Assembly (NCBI GenBank): GCA_947450675.1
Contig: CANFWI010000033.1
Location: 1-33,666, forward strand
DNA: 33,666 nt
Source: Comamonadaceae bacterium
GTDB lineage: Bacteria > Pseudomonadota > Gammaproteobacteria > Burkholderiales > Burkholderiaceae_C
Direction of reading: 5' to 3'
Shown here piece after piece: positions 24,974-32,638 of this stretch (within the stretch, counting starts at the first letter, position 1; every line of letters begins with the position of its first letter). The notes under the pieces are model-generated. The model was not told where the DNA came from, did no database searches, and was given only the letters and a program-made list of their open reading frames with translations. The position numbers were made by a program, and so were the translations under genes.

Positions 24974-25252
24974 ATGATCACCGTTACCTCTGTAGAAGCC
25001 CAAAACCGTTTCGGCCAGTTGCTCGACACCGTTCAGCGCGAGCCGGTCATCATCACGCGCCACGGGCGAACCGCCGCGTTCATGGTGTCGCCGCAGGACA
25101 TGCAGGACCTCCAAGCGGCACGCGACAACAAGCGGCAAAGTGCAGTGGCAGCCTTTGAGACTTGGAGCCAACAGGCGGCTGCCAGTGCGCTGCCAGCAGC
25201 GGCCGAGCTGACCGATGAAGATGTCGTGCGGATGGTGAAAGAGTCCCGTTGA
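24974..25252 (+). CDS. Phd/YefM-family antitoxin
   Basis: Predicted 92-residue DNA-binding antitoxin. The N-terminal Phd fold is complete: MITVTSVEAQNRFGQLLDTVQREPVIITRHGRTAAFMVSP in its usual order, with the RHGR turn, followed by a longer C-terminal region (about 50-92) that in this group wraps the toxin. A good AAAGGGA site precedes the ATG. It overlaps the start of a PIN-domain frame (TTGA), the normal operon layout. The toxin has lost its N-terminus, so this antitoxin may now be an orphan regulator or protect against a related toxin elsewhere. Confidence 0.9.
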   Translation: MITVTSVEAQNRFGQLLDTVQREPVIITRHGRTAAFMVSPQDMQDLQAARDNKRQSAVAAFETWSQQAAASALPAAAELTDEDVVRMVKESR

Positions 25253-25542
25253 GCGTATTTCGGCGGGCCAAGTTTGACCGTTACCAGCCAGCCGAGGTGC
25301 GCCGTGCATTTGCCGCATTTGTCCGACTGCACGCCCTGTATTTCGAAGTGTCTGCCAAAGATGTCGATAACGTACAGCCGCTTTGCCGCGACCCCAAAGA
25401 CAATCAGTTTCTCGCGTTGCTACAGGTGTGCGATGCCGATGGTCTGATCAGCAGCGATGCAGACCTGCTTGTCTTGCATCCTTGGAACGGTGTCCCGATC
25501 ATGACGCCGGCCGAATTTTTGGGAACTGTGAACACGCATTGA
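25249..25542 (+). CDS. N-terminally truncated PIN-domain toxin
   Basis: Predicted 97-residue remnant of a COG1569-type PIN ribonuclease toxin (normally about 140-150). It begins directly at VFRRAKFDRY, which in full toxins follows the first alpha/beta unit, and retains the later CRDPKDNQFLALL, ISSDADLLVLHPW and IMTPAEFLG motifs. The first strand with the catalytic aspartate (usually LDTN) and the following conserved glutamate are absent. There is no frameshift; the TTG start overlaps the antitoxin stop, as though an in-frame deletion fused the start to codon 45 or so. It is probably catalytically dead, though it could still bind the antitoxin. Confidence 0.72.
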   Translation: MSVFRRAKFDRYQPAEVRRAFAAFVRLHALYFEVSAKDVDNVQPLCRDPKDNQFLALLQVCDADGLISSDADLLVLHPWNGVPIMTPAEFLGTVNTH

Positions 25543-25594
25543 CAGGACCAAAGAGCAATTCGCCAACTCGATGAGAGTCAGGCCTGGAGCAACT

Positions 25595-27769
25595 TTAAGT
25601 CAACACCACCACACCGTCGGCGGCGCGCACGCCACGGCCAACGGGCAAGACGAACAGGGGATTGATTTCAGCGGTGATGAGCCGCTCGCCCAAGGCGTCA
25701 GCCAACTGTGAAAAGCGCACGATAGCGTCGACCAATGCCTCCACATCGGCCAGTGGCCGGCCGCGGTAACCGTTCAGCAAGGGCCAAGTTTTCAGCGCGT
25801 GCAGCATGGCGCGCGCCTCGGCCGGCTGCAGGCCGCCAGCCTGTGGCAGCAGGCGCAGCACGCTGTCGTCGAGCAGTTCAGCGGTGACGCCGCCCATGCC
25901 GAGCAGCAACACCATGCCGAGCGGATCGCGCTGCAGACCGAGCAAGATCTCGGTGCCACCGCTGACCATTTCTTGTACCAACCAAGCGTCGGGCAGACTG
26001 CCTGTGGATTCTTTCACGGCCACTTGCATCAACGCCAAACGCGCGGCCACATCAGCCGGTGCGACGTTGACGGCCACCCCACCGACCTCACTTTTGTGCA
26101 AGATATGCCGCGACAACAGCTTCAACACGACGGGCGCATTAAAAGCTTCAGCGGCTCGCTGAGCTTCGGCAGCCGTGCGCACCACCGTCTCGCGAACGAC
26201 GCCCATGCCGGCTTTCGCAAACAGCTGCTTGGCTTCGTGTTCATCGAGCGGCCCGGCGGGCAAACCGGCCGCATACACCGCCAAGGGAGACTGTTGCTCA
26301 GTCGCCGTCATTGGCTGCGCTGCTGTCTGCGCGCCGTAGGCTGATGCGCCCTCCTGCATCAACAACGCGGTCAAAGCGGCGGTGCAGCTTTCGGGGGCGC
26401 TGAAAGCCGGCACACCGCGCAAGCCCAGCAAACGCGCCACCTCGGGCGCATGCGGGCTGACATAGGCCAGCAAGGGCTTGGCGCTGCCGGGCAAACTGGC
26501 ATGAATCGCGTCGGCCATCAGGTCGGGCATGGCCAAGGCCGACGAGCCGACGATGACCACCACCGCGTCATAGCTCGGGCTGGCCAGCAAGATACTGATG
26601 GCGCCGCGCAGCAGCAGCGGCTGCAAGCCGGCGAGCGTGACATCAATCGGGTTGCGGTCTAGCGCCGCTTGGTCGTTTTGTTGCAAGGCGCGCAAGCGGC
26701 TGGCGGTGTCGGCATCGGGTGCCGGGGTTTCAAAACCAGCCAACCCCAGACTGTCGGCCACCAAGGTGCCGGCGCCACCGGTGGACGTCAAGATGGCGAC
26801 ACGCCGACCCAACAAGCGCCGGCCCGAGGCGAGCGCCGCCGACATGTCGAGCAAGTCGGCAAAGGTTTGAGCGCGCACCACACCGGCCTGCGCAAACAGC
26901 GCGTCGTAGACCCGGTCAGCACCCGCCAGCGCACCGGTGTGCGAGACCGCCGCCGCAGCGCCCTGTTCCGAACGTCCGACCTTGAAAGCCACCACCGATT
27001 TACCGGCCAACCGCGCGCGTTCAGCGGCACGGCGAAATTTGACCGGATTCCGCAAGGTCTCGATGTACAGCGCAATCACTTGCGTGGCCTCATCGTCGAC
27101 AAGGTAGTCCAAAATGTCGGCCACTTCCAAGTCGGCTTCATTGCTGGTCGAGACGAGTTTGGAAAAGCCAATGCCTCGGGCCGCCGCGCGTGACAACAGC
27201 GCGCCCAAAATGCCGCCACTTTGCGAGATGACGGCGATGTTCCCCGCTGGTAAGTCTTTGATCTCCAGCGCGCCACTGGCCGACAGAGTGATGCGGTCCG
27301 TCAAGTTGACCAAGCCAATGGTGTTGGGGCCGAGCAAGCGCATGCTGCCAGCTGCAGCTTTCAAGGCCAGCTGACGCCGTGCACCGGCCTCGCCGGTTTC
27401 GGTGTAACCACCGGCCAACACGATCGCCGCGGCTGTGCCGCAGGCTGCCAGCTCGCGCACCGCGGCTTCGGCCCGCTCCGGCCCGACCAGCACCAAACCG
27501 ACATCCGGCACTTGCGGCAAAGCGCTGACGCTCGGATAACAAGGCAAACCCGCCAGCGTGTCCACGCGCGGATTGATGGGATAAATAGCACCCGTGAAAC
27601 CGTGCTTTTGCAAATAAGCCACCGGCCGGCCAGCGGTTTTGCTGGGGTCGGCAGAAGCGCCGATCACAGCCACGCTGCGCGGGCGCAGCAGACGGTCAAG
27701 GGCTATCGATGTGTGGCTTCGGGTTTGGGCTTGAGCTTGAGCTTGAGCTTGAGGTTCAGATGCTGACAT
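25595..27769 (-). CDS. NDP-forming acyl-CoA synthetase (acetate-CoA ligase family)
   Basis: Predicted 724-residue fused ligase. The N-terminal CoA-binding domain opens SVAVIGASADPSKTAGRPVAYLQKHGF; a ligase domain carries VSHTGALAGADRVYD with the histidine that is phosphorylated in this family; the C-terminal ATP-grasp part includes APVVLKLLSRHILHKSEVGGV and LLGMGGVTAELL. The reaction links ATP (or another NTP), CoA and an organic acid. It is the last gene of the reverse catabolic operon, five bases after the enoyl-CoA hydratase stop. The ATG at 27769 is used; a TTG at 27778 is possible. The N-terminus has a QAQAQAQA tract from a hexanucleotide repeat. The acid is unknown. Confidence 0.9.
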   Translation of the reverse strand: MSASEPQAQAQAQAQTRSHTSIALDRLLRPRSVAVIGASADPSKTAGRPVAYLQKHGFTGAIYPINPRVDTLAGLPCYPSVSALPQVPDVGLVLVGPERAEAAVRELAACGTAAAIVLAGGYTETGEAGARRQLALKAAAGSMRLLGPNTIGLVNLTDRITLSASGALEIKDLPAGNIAVISQSGGILGALLSRAAARGIGFSKLVSTSNEADLEVADILDYLVDDEATQVIALYIETLRNPVKFRRAAERARLAGKSVVAFKVGRSEQGAAAAVSHTGALAGADRVYDALFAQAGVVRAQTFADLLDMSAALASGRRLLGRRVAILTSTGGAGTLVADSLGLAGFETPAPDADTASRLRALQQNDQAALDRNPIDVTLAGLQPLLLRGAISILLASPSYDAVVVIVGSSALAMPDLMADAIHASLPGSAKPLLAYVSPHAPEVARLLGLRGVPAFSAPESCTAALTALLMQEGASAYGAQTAAQPMTATEQQSPLAVYAAGLPAGPLDEHEAKQLFAKAGMGVVRETVVRTAAEAQRAAEAFNAPVVLKLLSRHILHKSEVGGVAVNVAPADVAARLALMQVAVKESTGSLPDAWLVQEMVSGGTEILLGLQRDPLGMVLLLGMGGVTAELLDDSVLRLLPQAGGLQPAEARAMLHALKTWPLLNGYRGRPLADVEALVDAIVRFSQLADALGERLITAEINPLFVLPVGRGVRAADGVVVLT
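27729..27752. repeat. GCTTGA hexanucleotide tandem repeat in coding sequence
   Basis: Four perfect GCTTGA units lie near the 5' end of the acyl-CoA ligase gene and encode a Gln-Ala tract. Changes in unit number would lengthen or shorten the tract without breaking the frame. Confidence 0.85.
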
Positions 27770-27774
27770 GCGCT

Positions 27775-28569
27775 TCAAGCCTTGCGCGACTTGTCAAGGA
27801 AGGCGGCAATCGACGCGTGATGGCTGTCGGTGGTGTAGCAAATGCCCTGCGCCATGCTGCCTTGCGAAAAGACGTCTTCAACGCTCGATTCCAAACTTTT
27901 GTCGAGGATGGACTTGGACAGCGCCAGCGCCGGCCCAGCGTGACGACCGAGTTCCGCAGCCCAAGCGGTGGCGTCGGCCAGCAAGGCTTCAGGTGCGGCG
28001 ATACGGTCTGCCACGCCTAAGCGCAGCGCTTCATCGGCGCCGATTTTGCGACCCGTGAAGATCAGCTCTTTGGCGCAGACCAAGCCGACGCGGCGCGGCA
28101 AAAAGTACATGCCGCCACCGTCCGGAATCAGGCCACGCAGCACGTAGGTCCAGGCAAAGTTGGCATCGCTGGACGCCATCACAAAATCACAGCACATGGC
28201 CATGTCAGCGCCCAGGCCGGTGGCCGCACCATGGACAGCGGCAATCGTCGGCTTTGGCAAGGCATGCAACATGGCCACCACATGGTGCGTGCGCTGCTGG
28301 CGCGCCCAACCGTTGAAGCCCACCTCACCGGCAGGCGCTTGCGCGCGTTGCTGCATCGCGCGCACATCGCCGCCGGAGCAAAAGCCCTTGCCGTTGCCTG
28401 TCAGCACCAAGGCGCGAATGGCTGGGTTGCTGCCCACTTCGTCGAGGGCGTGCGTCAATTCGCCGCGCATCGCGTCGTCAATGGCGTTGCGGACGTCGGG
28501 ACGGTTCAGCGCCAGCACGGCGATGCCGTCATGCACTTGCAGGTCGATGGAAGAGAAATTGAAGGTCAT
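27775..28569 (-). CDS. Enoyl-CoA hydratase/isomerase family protein, PaaG-like
   Basis: Predicted 264-residue crotonase-fold enzyme. The oxyanion-hole segments are TGNGKGFCSGGDVRAM and GAATGLGADMAMCCDF. Where classical hydratases have the first catalytic glutamate (QPE), this protein has WTY; it has IPDGGGMYFLPRRVG, with the aspartate position used by PaaG-type isomerases, and keeps a glutamate in CAKELIFTG. An isomerase or altered hydratase role is therefore more likely than plain crotonase. ATG at 28569 is chosen over an upstream frame that overlaps the Bug gene. It lies between a Bug receptor and the CoA ligase, suggesting it acts on the CoA ester made by that ligase. Confidence 0.88.
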   Translation of the reverse strand: MTFNFSSIDLQVHDGIAVLALNRPDVRNAIDDAMRGELTHALDEVGSNPAIRALVLTGNGKGFCSGGDVRAMQQRAQAPAGEVGFNGWARQQRTHHVVAMLHALPKPTIAAVHGAATGLGADMAMCCDFVMASSDANFAWTYVLRGLIPDGGGMYFLPRRVGLVCAKELIFTGRKIGADEALRLGVADRIAAPEALLADATAWAAELGRHAGPALALSKSILDKSLESSVEDVFSQGSMAQGICYTTDSHHASIAAFLDKSRKA

Positions 28570-28607
28570 AGCGAGTCTCAAGAAATAAAAATGAACAAAG
28601 TGTTGGC

Positions 28608-29603
28608 TCAATCAGCCTTGATGCGGGCGTCCTGCACCACGCGGCGCCAGCGCAGCTGTTCGGCCAGCACGTAGCGCTCCAGTTCCGCCGGCGTGCCGAC
28701 GTTGGAGACCAAGCCTTCAGCTTCAACACGGCGGCGAAAATTCTCGCTCTTGACGGCTTGCTTGAGCGCTGCATTGAGTCGCGCTACCGCGGCTGCGGGT
28801 GTGCCTGCTGGGGCGTACACCGCGTACCAGCTTTCAGCCATGTAACCGGCCACCCCAGCTTCAGCCAGCGTCGGCAAGTCGGGCCACGCCGGCGAGCGTT
28901 TACCCGACGTCACAGCCAGCGCCCGCAACTTGCCGGCGTTGATGTATTGCGCCACGCTGGCCACCGTGGTGAACATCATGTCGATCTGGCCGCCGAGTAA
29001 ATCGGTGATGGCCGGGCTGCTGCCTTTGTACGGAATGTGCGTCAGTTCAACCTTGGCCAAGTTGGCAAACAGTGCGCCGGCGAGATGCGCCGAGGTGCCA
29101 TTGCCAAAGGAGCCGTAGTTGAGTTTTCCGGGCGCGGCCTTGGCAGCGAGCAACACGTCATCGACGTTCTTCCACGGCTTGTCGGTGCGCACCACCAGCA
29201 TGTTTGGCGACGTACCGATCAGCCCAACGGGCGCGAAGTCTTTGTTCGGGTCAAACGGCAACTTGGCCACCAGCGCCGGGTTGACAGCGTGAGCGAATGT
29301 GGCCATCACCAGCGTGTAACCATCGGCCGCACTTTTGGCCACAAAGTCCGTTCCGATGATGGTCCCTGCGCCGGGTTTGTTGTCAACGATCACCGCTTGG
29401 CCGAGGTCTTGCGCCATGCCTTCAGCGACCAGTCGAGCGATCAAATCGGTGCCGCCGCCGGGTGCAAAAGGCACGACCAAGCGCAGCGGTTTGTCGGGGT
29501 AGGCGGCCAGCGCAGGCAGCATCAAGCCCAAGCCAGCGAGCACCAGTACCGAAGTCCGCGCTACGCTTTGCCAGCCATGGCGGCGATGTGAAGCGGCGGT
29601 CAT
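28608..29603 (-). CDS. Bug-family tripartite tricarboxylate transporter receptor
   Basis: Predicted 331-residue periplasmic binding protein. The signal peptide (SVLVLAGLGLMLPALAA) is followed by YPDKPLRLVVPFAPGGGTDLIARLV, VIVDNKPGAGTIIGTDFVAK, NYGSFGNGTSAHLAGALFA and LTHIPYKGSSPAITDLLGGQIDMMF, all standard for Bug proteins. It ends VVQDARIKAD, the usual tail. Its start overlaps the stop of the hydroxyacid dehydrogenase (ATGA), so it is inside the catabolic operon, which holds a second Bug gene at its head. Two receptors with no membrane subunits suggest different ligands for the same shared transporter, or a sensing role for one of them. Confidence 0.93.
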   Translation of the reverse strand: MTAASHRRHGWQSVARTSVLVLAGLGLMLPALAAYPDKPLRLVVPFAPGGGTDLIARLVAEGMAQDLGQAVIVDNKPGAGTIIGTDFVAKSAADGYTLVMATFAHAVNPALVAKLPFDPNKDFAPVGLIGTSPNMLVVRTDKPWKNVDDVLLAAKAAPGKLNYGSFGNGTSAHLAGALFANLAKVELTHIPYKGSSPAITDLLGGQIDMMFTTVASVAQYINAGKLRALAVTSGKRSPAWPDLPTLAEAGVAGYMAESWYAVYAPAGTPAAAVARLNAALKQAVKSENFRRRVEAEGLVSNVGTPAELERYVLAEQLRWRRVVQDARIKAD

Positions 29604-30574
29604 ACCAAGACCTCCGGGTTGACCAAATTCTGCACGTGACCCGACGCAAAGGCATTCAGATTGTCAAAGGCGGTGCCGAAATACAGCTCGTAATTGTCGC
29701 GCTCGACATAGCCGATGTGCGGTGTGCACAACGCTCGCGGATGGCGCACCAGCGGATGCTGCGCACCCAGCACCGGTTCGGCCTCATACACATCCACCGC
29801 AGCAAAGCCAGGATGGCCTTGCTCTAGCGCAGCCACCAACGCACCGTCGGCCACCAACTCGGCGCGGCTGGTGTTGACGAACAGCGCATCAGGCCGCATC
29901 AGCGCCAGATCAGCCGCTGTGATCAGCCCGCGGGTTTGCGCGTTCAGGCGCACATGCAGACTCAGCACATCGCTGCCGGCAAAAAATGCCTCGCGCGATG
30001 GCGCGACTTCATAACCATTTGCACGGGCGTCAGCCAGCGACGCCTCGCGCCCCCAGACCCAAACCTGCATGCCAAAGGCCCGGCCATAAGCAGCTATCTG
30101 CCGACCAATGCGGCCATAGCTCCAGACGCCCAGCCGTTGACCGCTGAGCTGTTGGCCCAAATGGCCTTGCCACTGGCCGGCTTGCAAGCGATTGACTTCG
30201 TCCACCAAGTAACGCCTGCTGGCCAACACCAGTGCCCAGGTCAACTCCGCCGTGGCCGCACCCGAGCCGCGCCCGTCGACCACCGCCACGCCGCGCGTGG
30301 TGCAAGCGACGATGTCAATGTGCTCGGCCACCTTGCCGGTTTGGCTGATGACGCGCAGATGCGGCAAACGCGACAGCAAAGCTGCGCTGATGGCGGTGCG
30401 CTCACGCGTCAGCACCAGCGCATCAAAGTTCTGCAGCCGTTCGGCCAGCGCGGCAACGTCGTGCAGCGTGTCATTGAAAACGGTCACCTGGTGCGCTGCC
30501 AACTTGGAAAAACAAGCCAAGCTGCGCACGCAGTTTTGATAGTCGTCGGGAATCGCGATGCGTAATTGAGTCAT
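29600..30574 (-). CDS. D-2-hydroxyacid dehydrogenase family protein
   Basis: Predicted 324-residue NAD(P)-dependent dehydrogenase of the D-isomer-specific family. The nucleotide-binding turn reads LGVWSYGRIGRQIA, with serine in place of the usual first glycine. Catalytic residues are present: arginine in VNTSRAELV, glutamate in VYEAEPVLG and histidine in LCTPHIGYVE. EHIDIVACTTRGVAVVDGRGSGA shows the typical linker before the Rossmann domain. It would interconvert a 2-hydroxy acid and a 2-oxo acid. It sits between two Bug genes, 12 bp after the first and overlapping the second. Substrate unknown; phosphoglycerate dehydrogenase is unlikely in this context. Confidence 0.9.
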   Translation of the reverse strand: MTQLRIAIPDDYQNCVRSLACFSKLAAHQVTVFNDTLHDVAALAERLQNFDALVLTRERTAISAALLSRLPHLRVISQTGKVAEHIDIVACTTRGVAVVDGRGSGAATAELTWALVLASRRYLVDEVNRLQAGQWQGHLGQQLSGQRLGVWSYGRIGRQIAAYGRAFGMQVWVWGREASLADARANGYEVAPSREAFFAGSDVLSLHVRLNAQTRGLITAADLALMRPDALFVNTSRAELVADGALVAALEQGHPGFAAVDVYEAEPVLGAQHPLVRHPRALCTPHIGYVERDNYELYFGTAFDNLNAFASGHVQNLVNPEVLV

Positions 30575-30586
30575 GCTGTTCAGGCC

Positions 30587-31591
30587 TTATTCGAGCTTGA
30601 TGCCGAGCTGGTCGACGATGCGTTTCCACTGCGCCAGATCGGTCTTGATCAGCTGCTGAAATTCGGCCGGCGGCATGCCGCCCGGCTCAATCCCTTGCGC
30701 CTTGAACAGCTCGCGCACCTCGCGGCTGGCCAGCGCGGTCTTGACATCCGCGTGCAAGCGCTCGATGGTGGCTGGCGGCGTGCCGCTGCGCACCAACAAG
30801 CCATACCAGGCATGGATGTCAAAGCCCGGATAGCCTTGCTCGGCAATCGTCGGCACGTCGGGCAAGCCTTGATATCGGCGTGCAGGTGCCACCGCCAGCG
30901 CGCGCAGCTTGCCGGCTTGAATCTGGGCCAGCGCCGAGCTCATGTCAAGAAACATATATTGAATTTGTCCGCCCAGCAGGTCTTGCAGGGCCGGGCCAGC
31001 GCCGCGGTACGGCACGTGCGTGACGTTGATGTCAGCGCGTGAAGCGAACATGGCGCCAGCCAAATGTGCCGAAGTGCCATTGCCCGACGAACCAAAGGCC
31101 ATCTGCCCCGGCTTGGCCTTGGCCATGGCGACCAACGCGGCCAGATCTTTGGCAGGAAAGTTAGGCCGGACCACCAGCGCATGCGGAATGAAACCAACCA
31201 CCGTGACCGCGCTGAAATCGCGCGTGATGTCGAACGGGTAGCTCGGCATCAGCGCCGGGTTGGTGACCGCCAAGATCGACGGGAACATCAGCGTGTGGCC
31301 GTCGGCCGGCTGGCGCGACACTTCGCTGAAACCGATGATGCCGCCGCCGCCCGGCTTGTTGTCAACGATGACCGGCTGCCCCAAGGTCGTGCCCATGCTT
31401 TTGCTGATGGCGCGCGCCATCAAGTCGGTCGGGCCGCCAGCAGCAAACGGCACGACGATGCGCACCGGTTTGCTCGGAAAATCAGCCGGGGTCTGGGCTT
31501 GCGCTAAAGCGCCTAAGCAGCTGATCGGGCCCAGCGCCAAAGCGATGGCCAAGCTGCGCCAAGCGGGGCTGGCTTTGATAAATAAAGTCAT
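30587..31591 (-). CDS. Bug-family tripartite tricarboxylate transporter receptor
   Basis: Predicted 334-residue periplasmic receptor, first gene of the reverse catabolic operon. A signal peptide (SLAIALALGPISCLGALAQAQ) precedes FPSKPVRIVVPFAAGGPTDLMARAI, VIVDNKPGGGGIIGFSEV, MAFGSSGNGTSAHLAGAMFA and VTHVPYRGAGPALQDLLGGQIQYMF. GGAG lies seven bases before the ATG. The gene is divergent from the IclR regulator with a 125-bp shared promoter region, so its expression is probably controlled by that regulator. The ligand is presumably the operon's organic acid, unidentified. Confidence 0.93.
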   Translation of the reverse strand: MTLFIKASPAWRSLAIALALGPISCLGALAQAQTPADFPSKPVRIVVPFAAGGPTDLMARAISKSMGTTLGQPVIVDNKPGGGGIIGFSEVSRQPADGHTLMFPSILAVTNPALMPSYPFDITRDFSAVTVVGFIPHALVVRPNFPAKDLAALVAMAKAKPGQMAFGSSGNGTSAHLAGAMFASRADINVTHVPYRGAGPALQDLLGGQIQYMFLDMSSALAQIQAGKLRALAVAPARRYQGLPDVPTIAEQGYPGFDIHAWYGLLVRSGTPPATIERLHADVKTALASREVRELFKAQGIEPGGMPPAEFQQLIKTDLAQWKRIVDQLGIKLE

Positions 31592-31680
31592 GGTTTGTCT
31601 CCGTTGAACTGCGGGCTGTTGCGTTCTTTGTAGGCTCTTGATCGAGCTCTGCTTTTGACTGATCAGGTCCGAGTCTATGT

Positions 31681-31723
31681 GACATACTCCGGCGAGTCAC
31701 CTGTCAATTCCACAGAATGGAAT
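31681..31723 (-). promoter_or_regulatory. Candidate IclR operator and promoter of the Bug/hydroxyacid catabolic operon
   Basis: ATTCCA-CAGAA-TGGAAT (31707-31723) is an inverted repeat of the size bound by IclR-family proteins. On the reverse strand a perfect TTGACA (31702-31707) abuts it, with TATGTC (31681-31686) 15 bases on as a poorly spaced -10. An operator just upstream of -35 fits activation of the operon; the same site covers the ATG at 31717 of the regulator, which fits self-repression. Confidence 0.5.
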
Positions 31724-32559
31724 ACCTGATGCTGCCTAGCTTGGCCAAAACCACTAACTCCCGTTCAAACAGCACCGACCGAGCAGGCCATCTGGCACCG
31801 CGCATGGGCCGTTCATCTGCCAACCGATCGCTGGAGCGCGGCATGGAGGTGTTGCGCGCCTTTCGGCCCGGCCTGGAAACCTTGGGCAATGGCGAGATTG
31901 CGGAACGCACCGGCTTGTCACCTTCCACCGTCAGTCGGCTGACGCAAACGCTGGTCGACAGCGGCTGGTTACAGCACGACCCCCAACTCCGCGCCTATCG
32001 GCTGGCCGGCCCGGTGCTCAGTTTGGCGCACGCCATGCGCACCGGCTCGCGCTGGTTGCAGGTGGCCGCCCCCCTGATGCACGAGATGGCCGTCACGCAC
32101 CGCATCAACGTCGGACTGGCGGTGGCCGACCGCGACGAGATGGTTTACTTGGAATCGATTCGCTACAACCGCCGCGTCTCGCAGCGCAGCATCGTCGCCG
32201 GTCAACGTGTGCCGATGGACTTGACCTCGCTCGGCCGCGCCTGGCTGGCGACCGCAGCGCCAGACCAACGACTGGCGCTCATGCACCTGTTTGCCGCACG
32301 GCGCAGCGCCACCGCTTGGAAGCCGATCGCAGGCGAGATCAACGCCGCCATTCATGATGTGCAAACACGCGGTTTTTGCGCCGCCGCGTGGCAGCCCGAA
32401 GTGGTCGCCTTGGCCATGCCGCTGCACGTGCCCGGCCAACCGGTTCATGTGCTCAACATGAGCGTCACCGGCCCGGCCTCGATCAGCACCGTCAGCGCCC
32501 TGTTGAGTGGGCCGCTGCTGGCGCTGGCAGGCAAAATTGTCGCGGACATGGTGGCGTGA
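31717..32559 (+). CDS. IclR-family transcriptional regulator
   Basis: Predicted 280-residue regulator (276 if the ATG at 31729 is used). After an unstructured lead, the winged helix begins at SLERGMEVLRAF and has GEIAERTGLSPSTVSRLTQTLVDSGWL; the effector domain includes RINVGLAVADRDEMVYLESI, SIVAGQRVPMDLTSLGRAWLA and GFCAAAWQPEVVALAMPL, typical of IclR. It is divergent from the catabolic operon and convergent with the pyrone hydrolase gene. A palindrome over the first ATG suggests autoregulation and makes the downstream ATG (GGAA six bases before it) a reasonable alternative. It probably controls one or both neighbouring units. Confidence 0.92.
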   Translation: MEYLMLPSLAKTTNSRSNSTDRAGHLAPRMGRSSANRSLERGMEVLRAFRPGLETLGNGEIAERTGLSPSTVSRLTQTLVDSGWLQHDPQLRAYRLAGPVLSLAHAMRTGSRWLQVAAPLMHEMAVTHRINVGLAVADRDEMVYLESIRYNRRVSQRSIVAGQRVPMDLTSLGRAWLATAAPDQRLALMHLFAARRSATAWKPIAGEINAAIHDVQTRGFCAAAWQPEVVALAMPLHVPGQPVHVLNMSVTGPASISTVSALLSGPLLALAGKIVADMVA

Positions 32560-32638
32560 ATTCACGCATTCGAGTTGGCTGCGACCGGGCTCCAGCATGG
32601 AGCTAAAGCAAGTTTTTGGCGCCAGCGCTGATTTGAAA

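Noticed and set aside
32560..32638. Possible small gene or terminator between the IclR and LigI-like genes
   Set aside because: No frame with a ribosome site and no stem with a T-run; just a 79-bp convergent gap.
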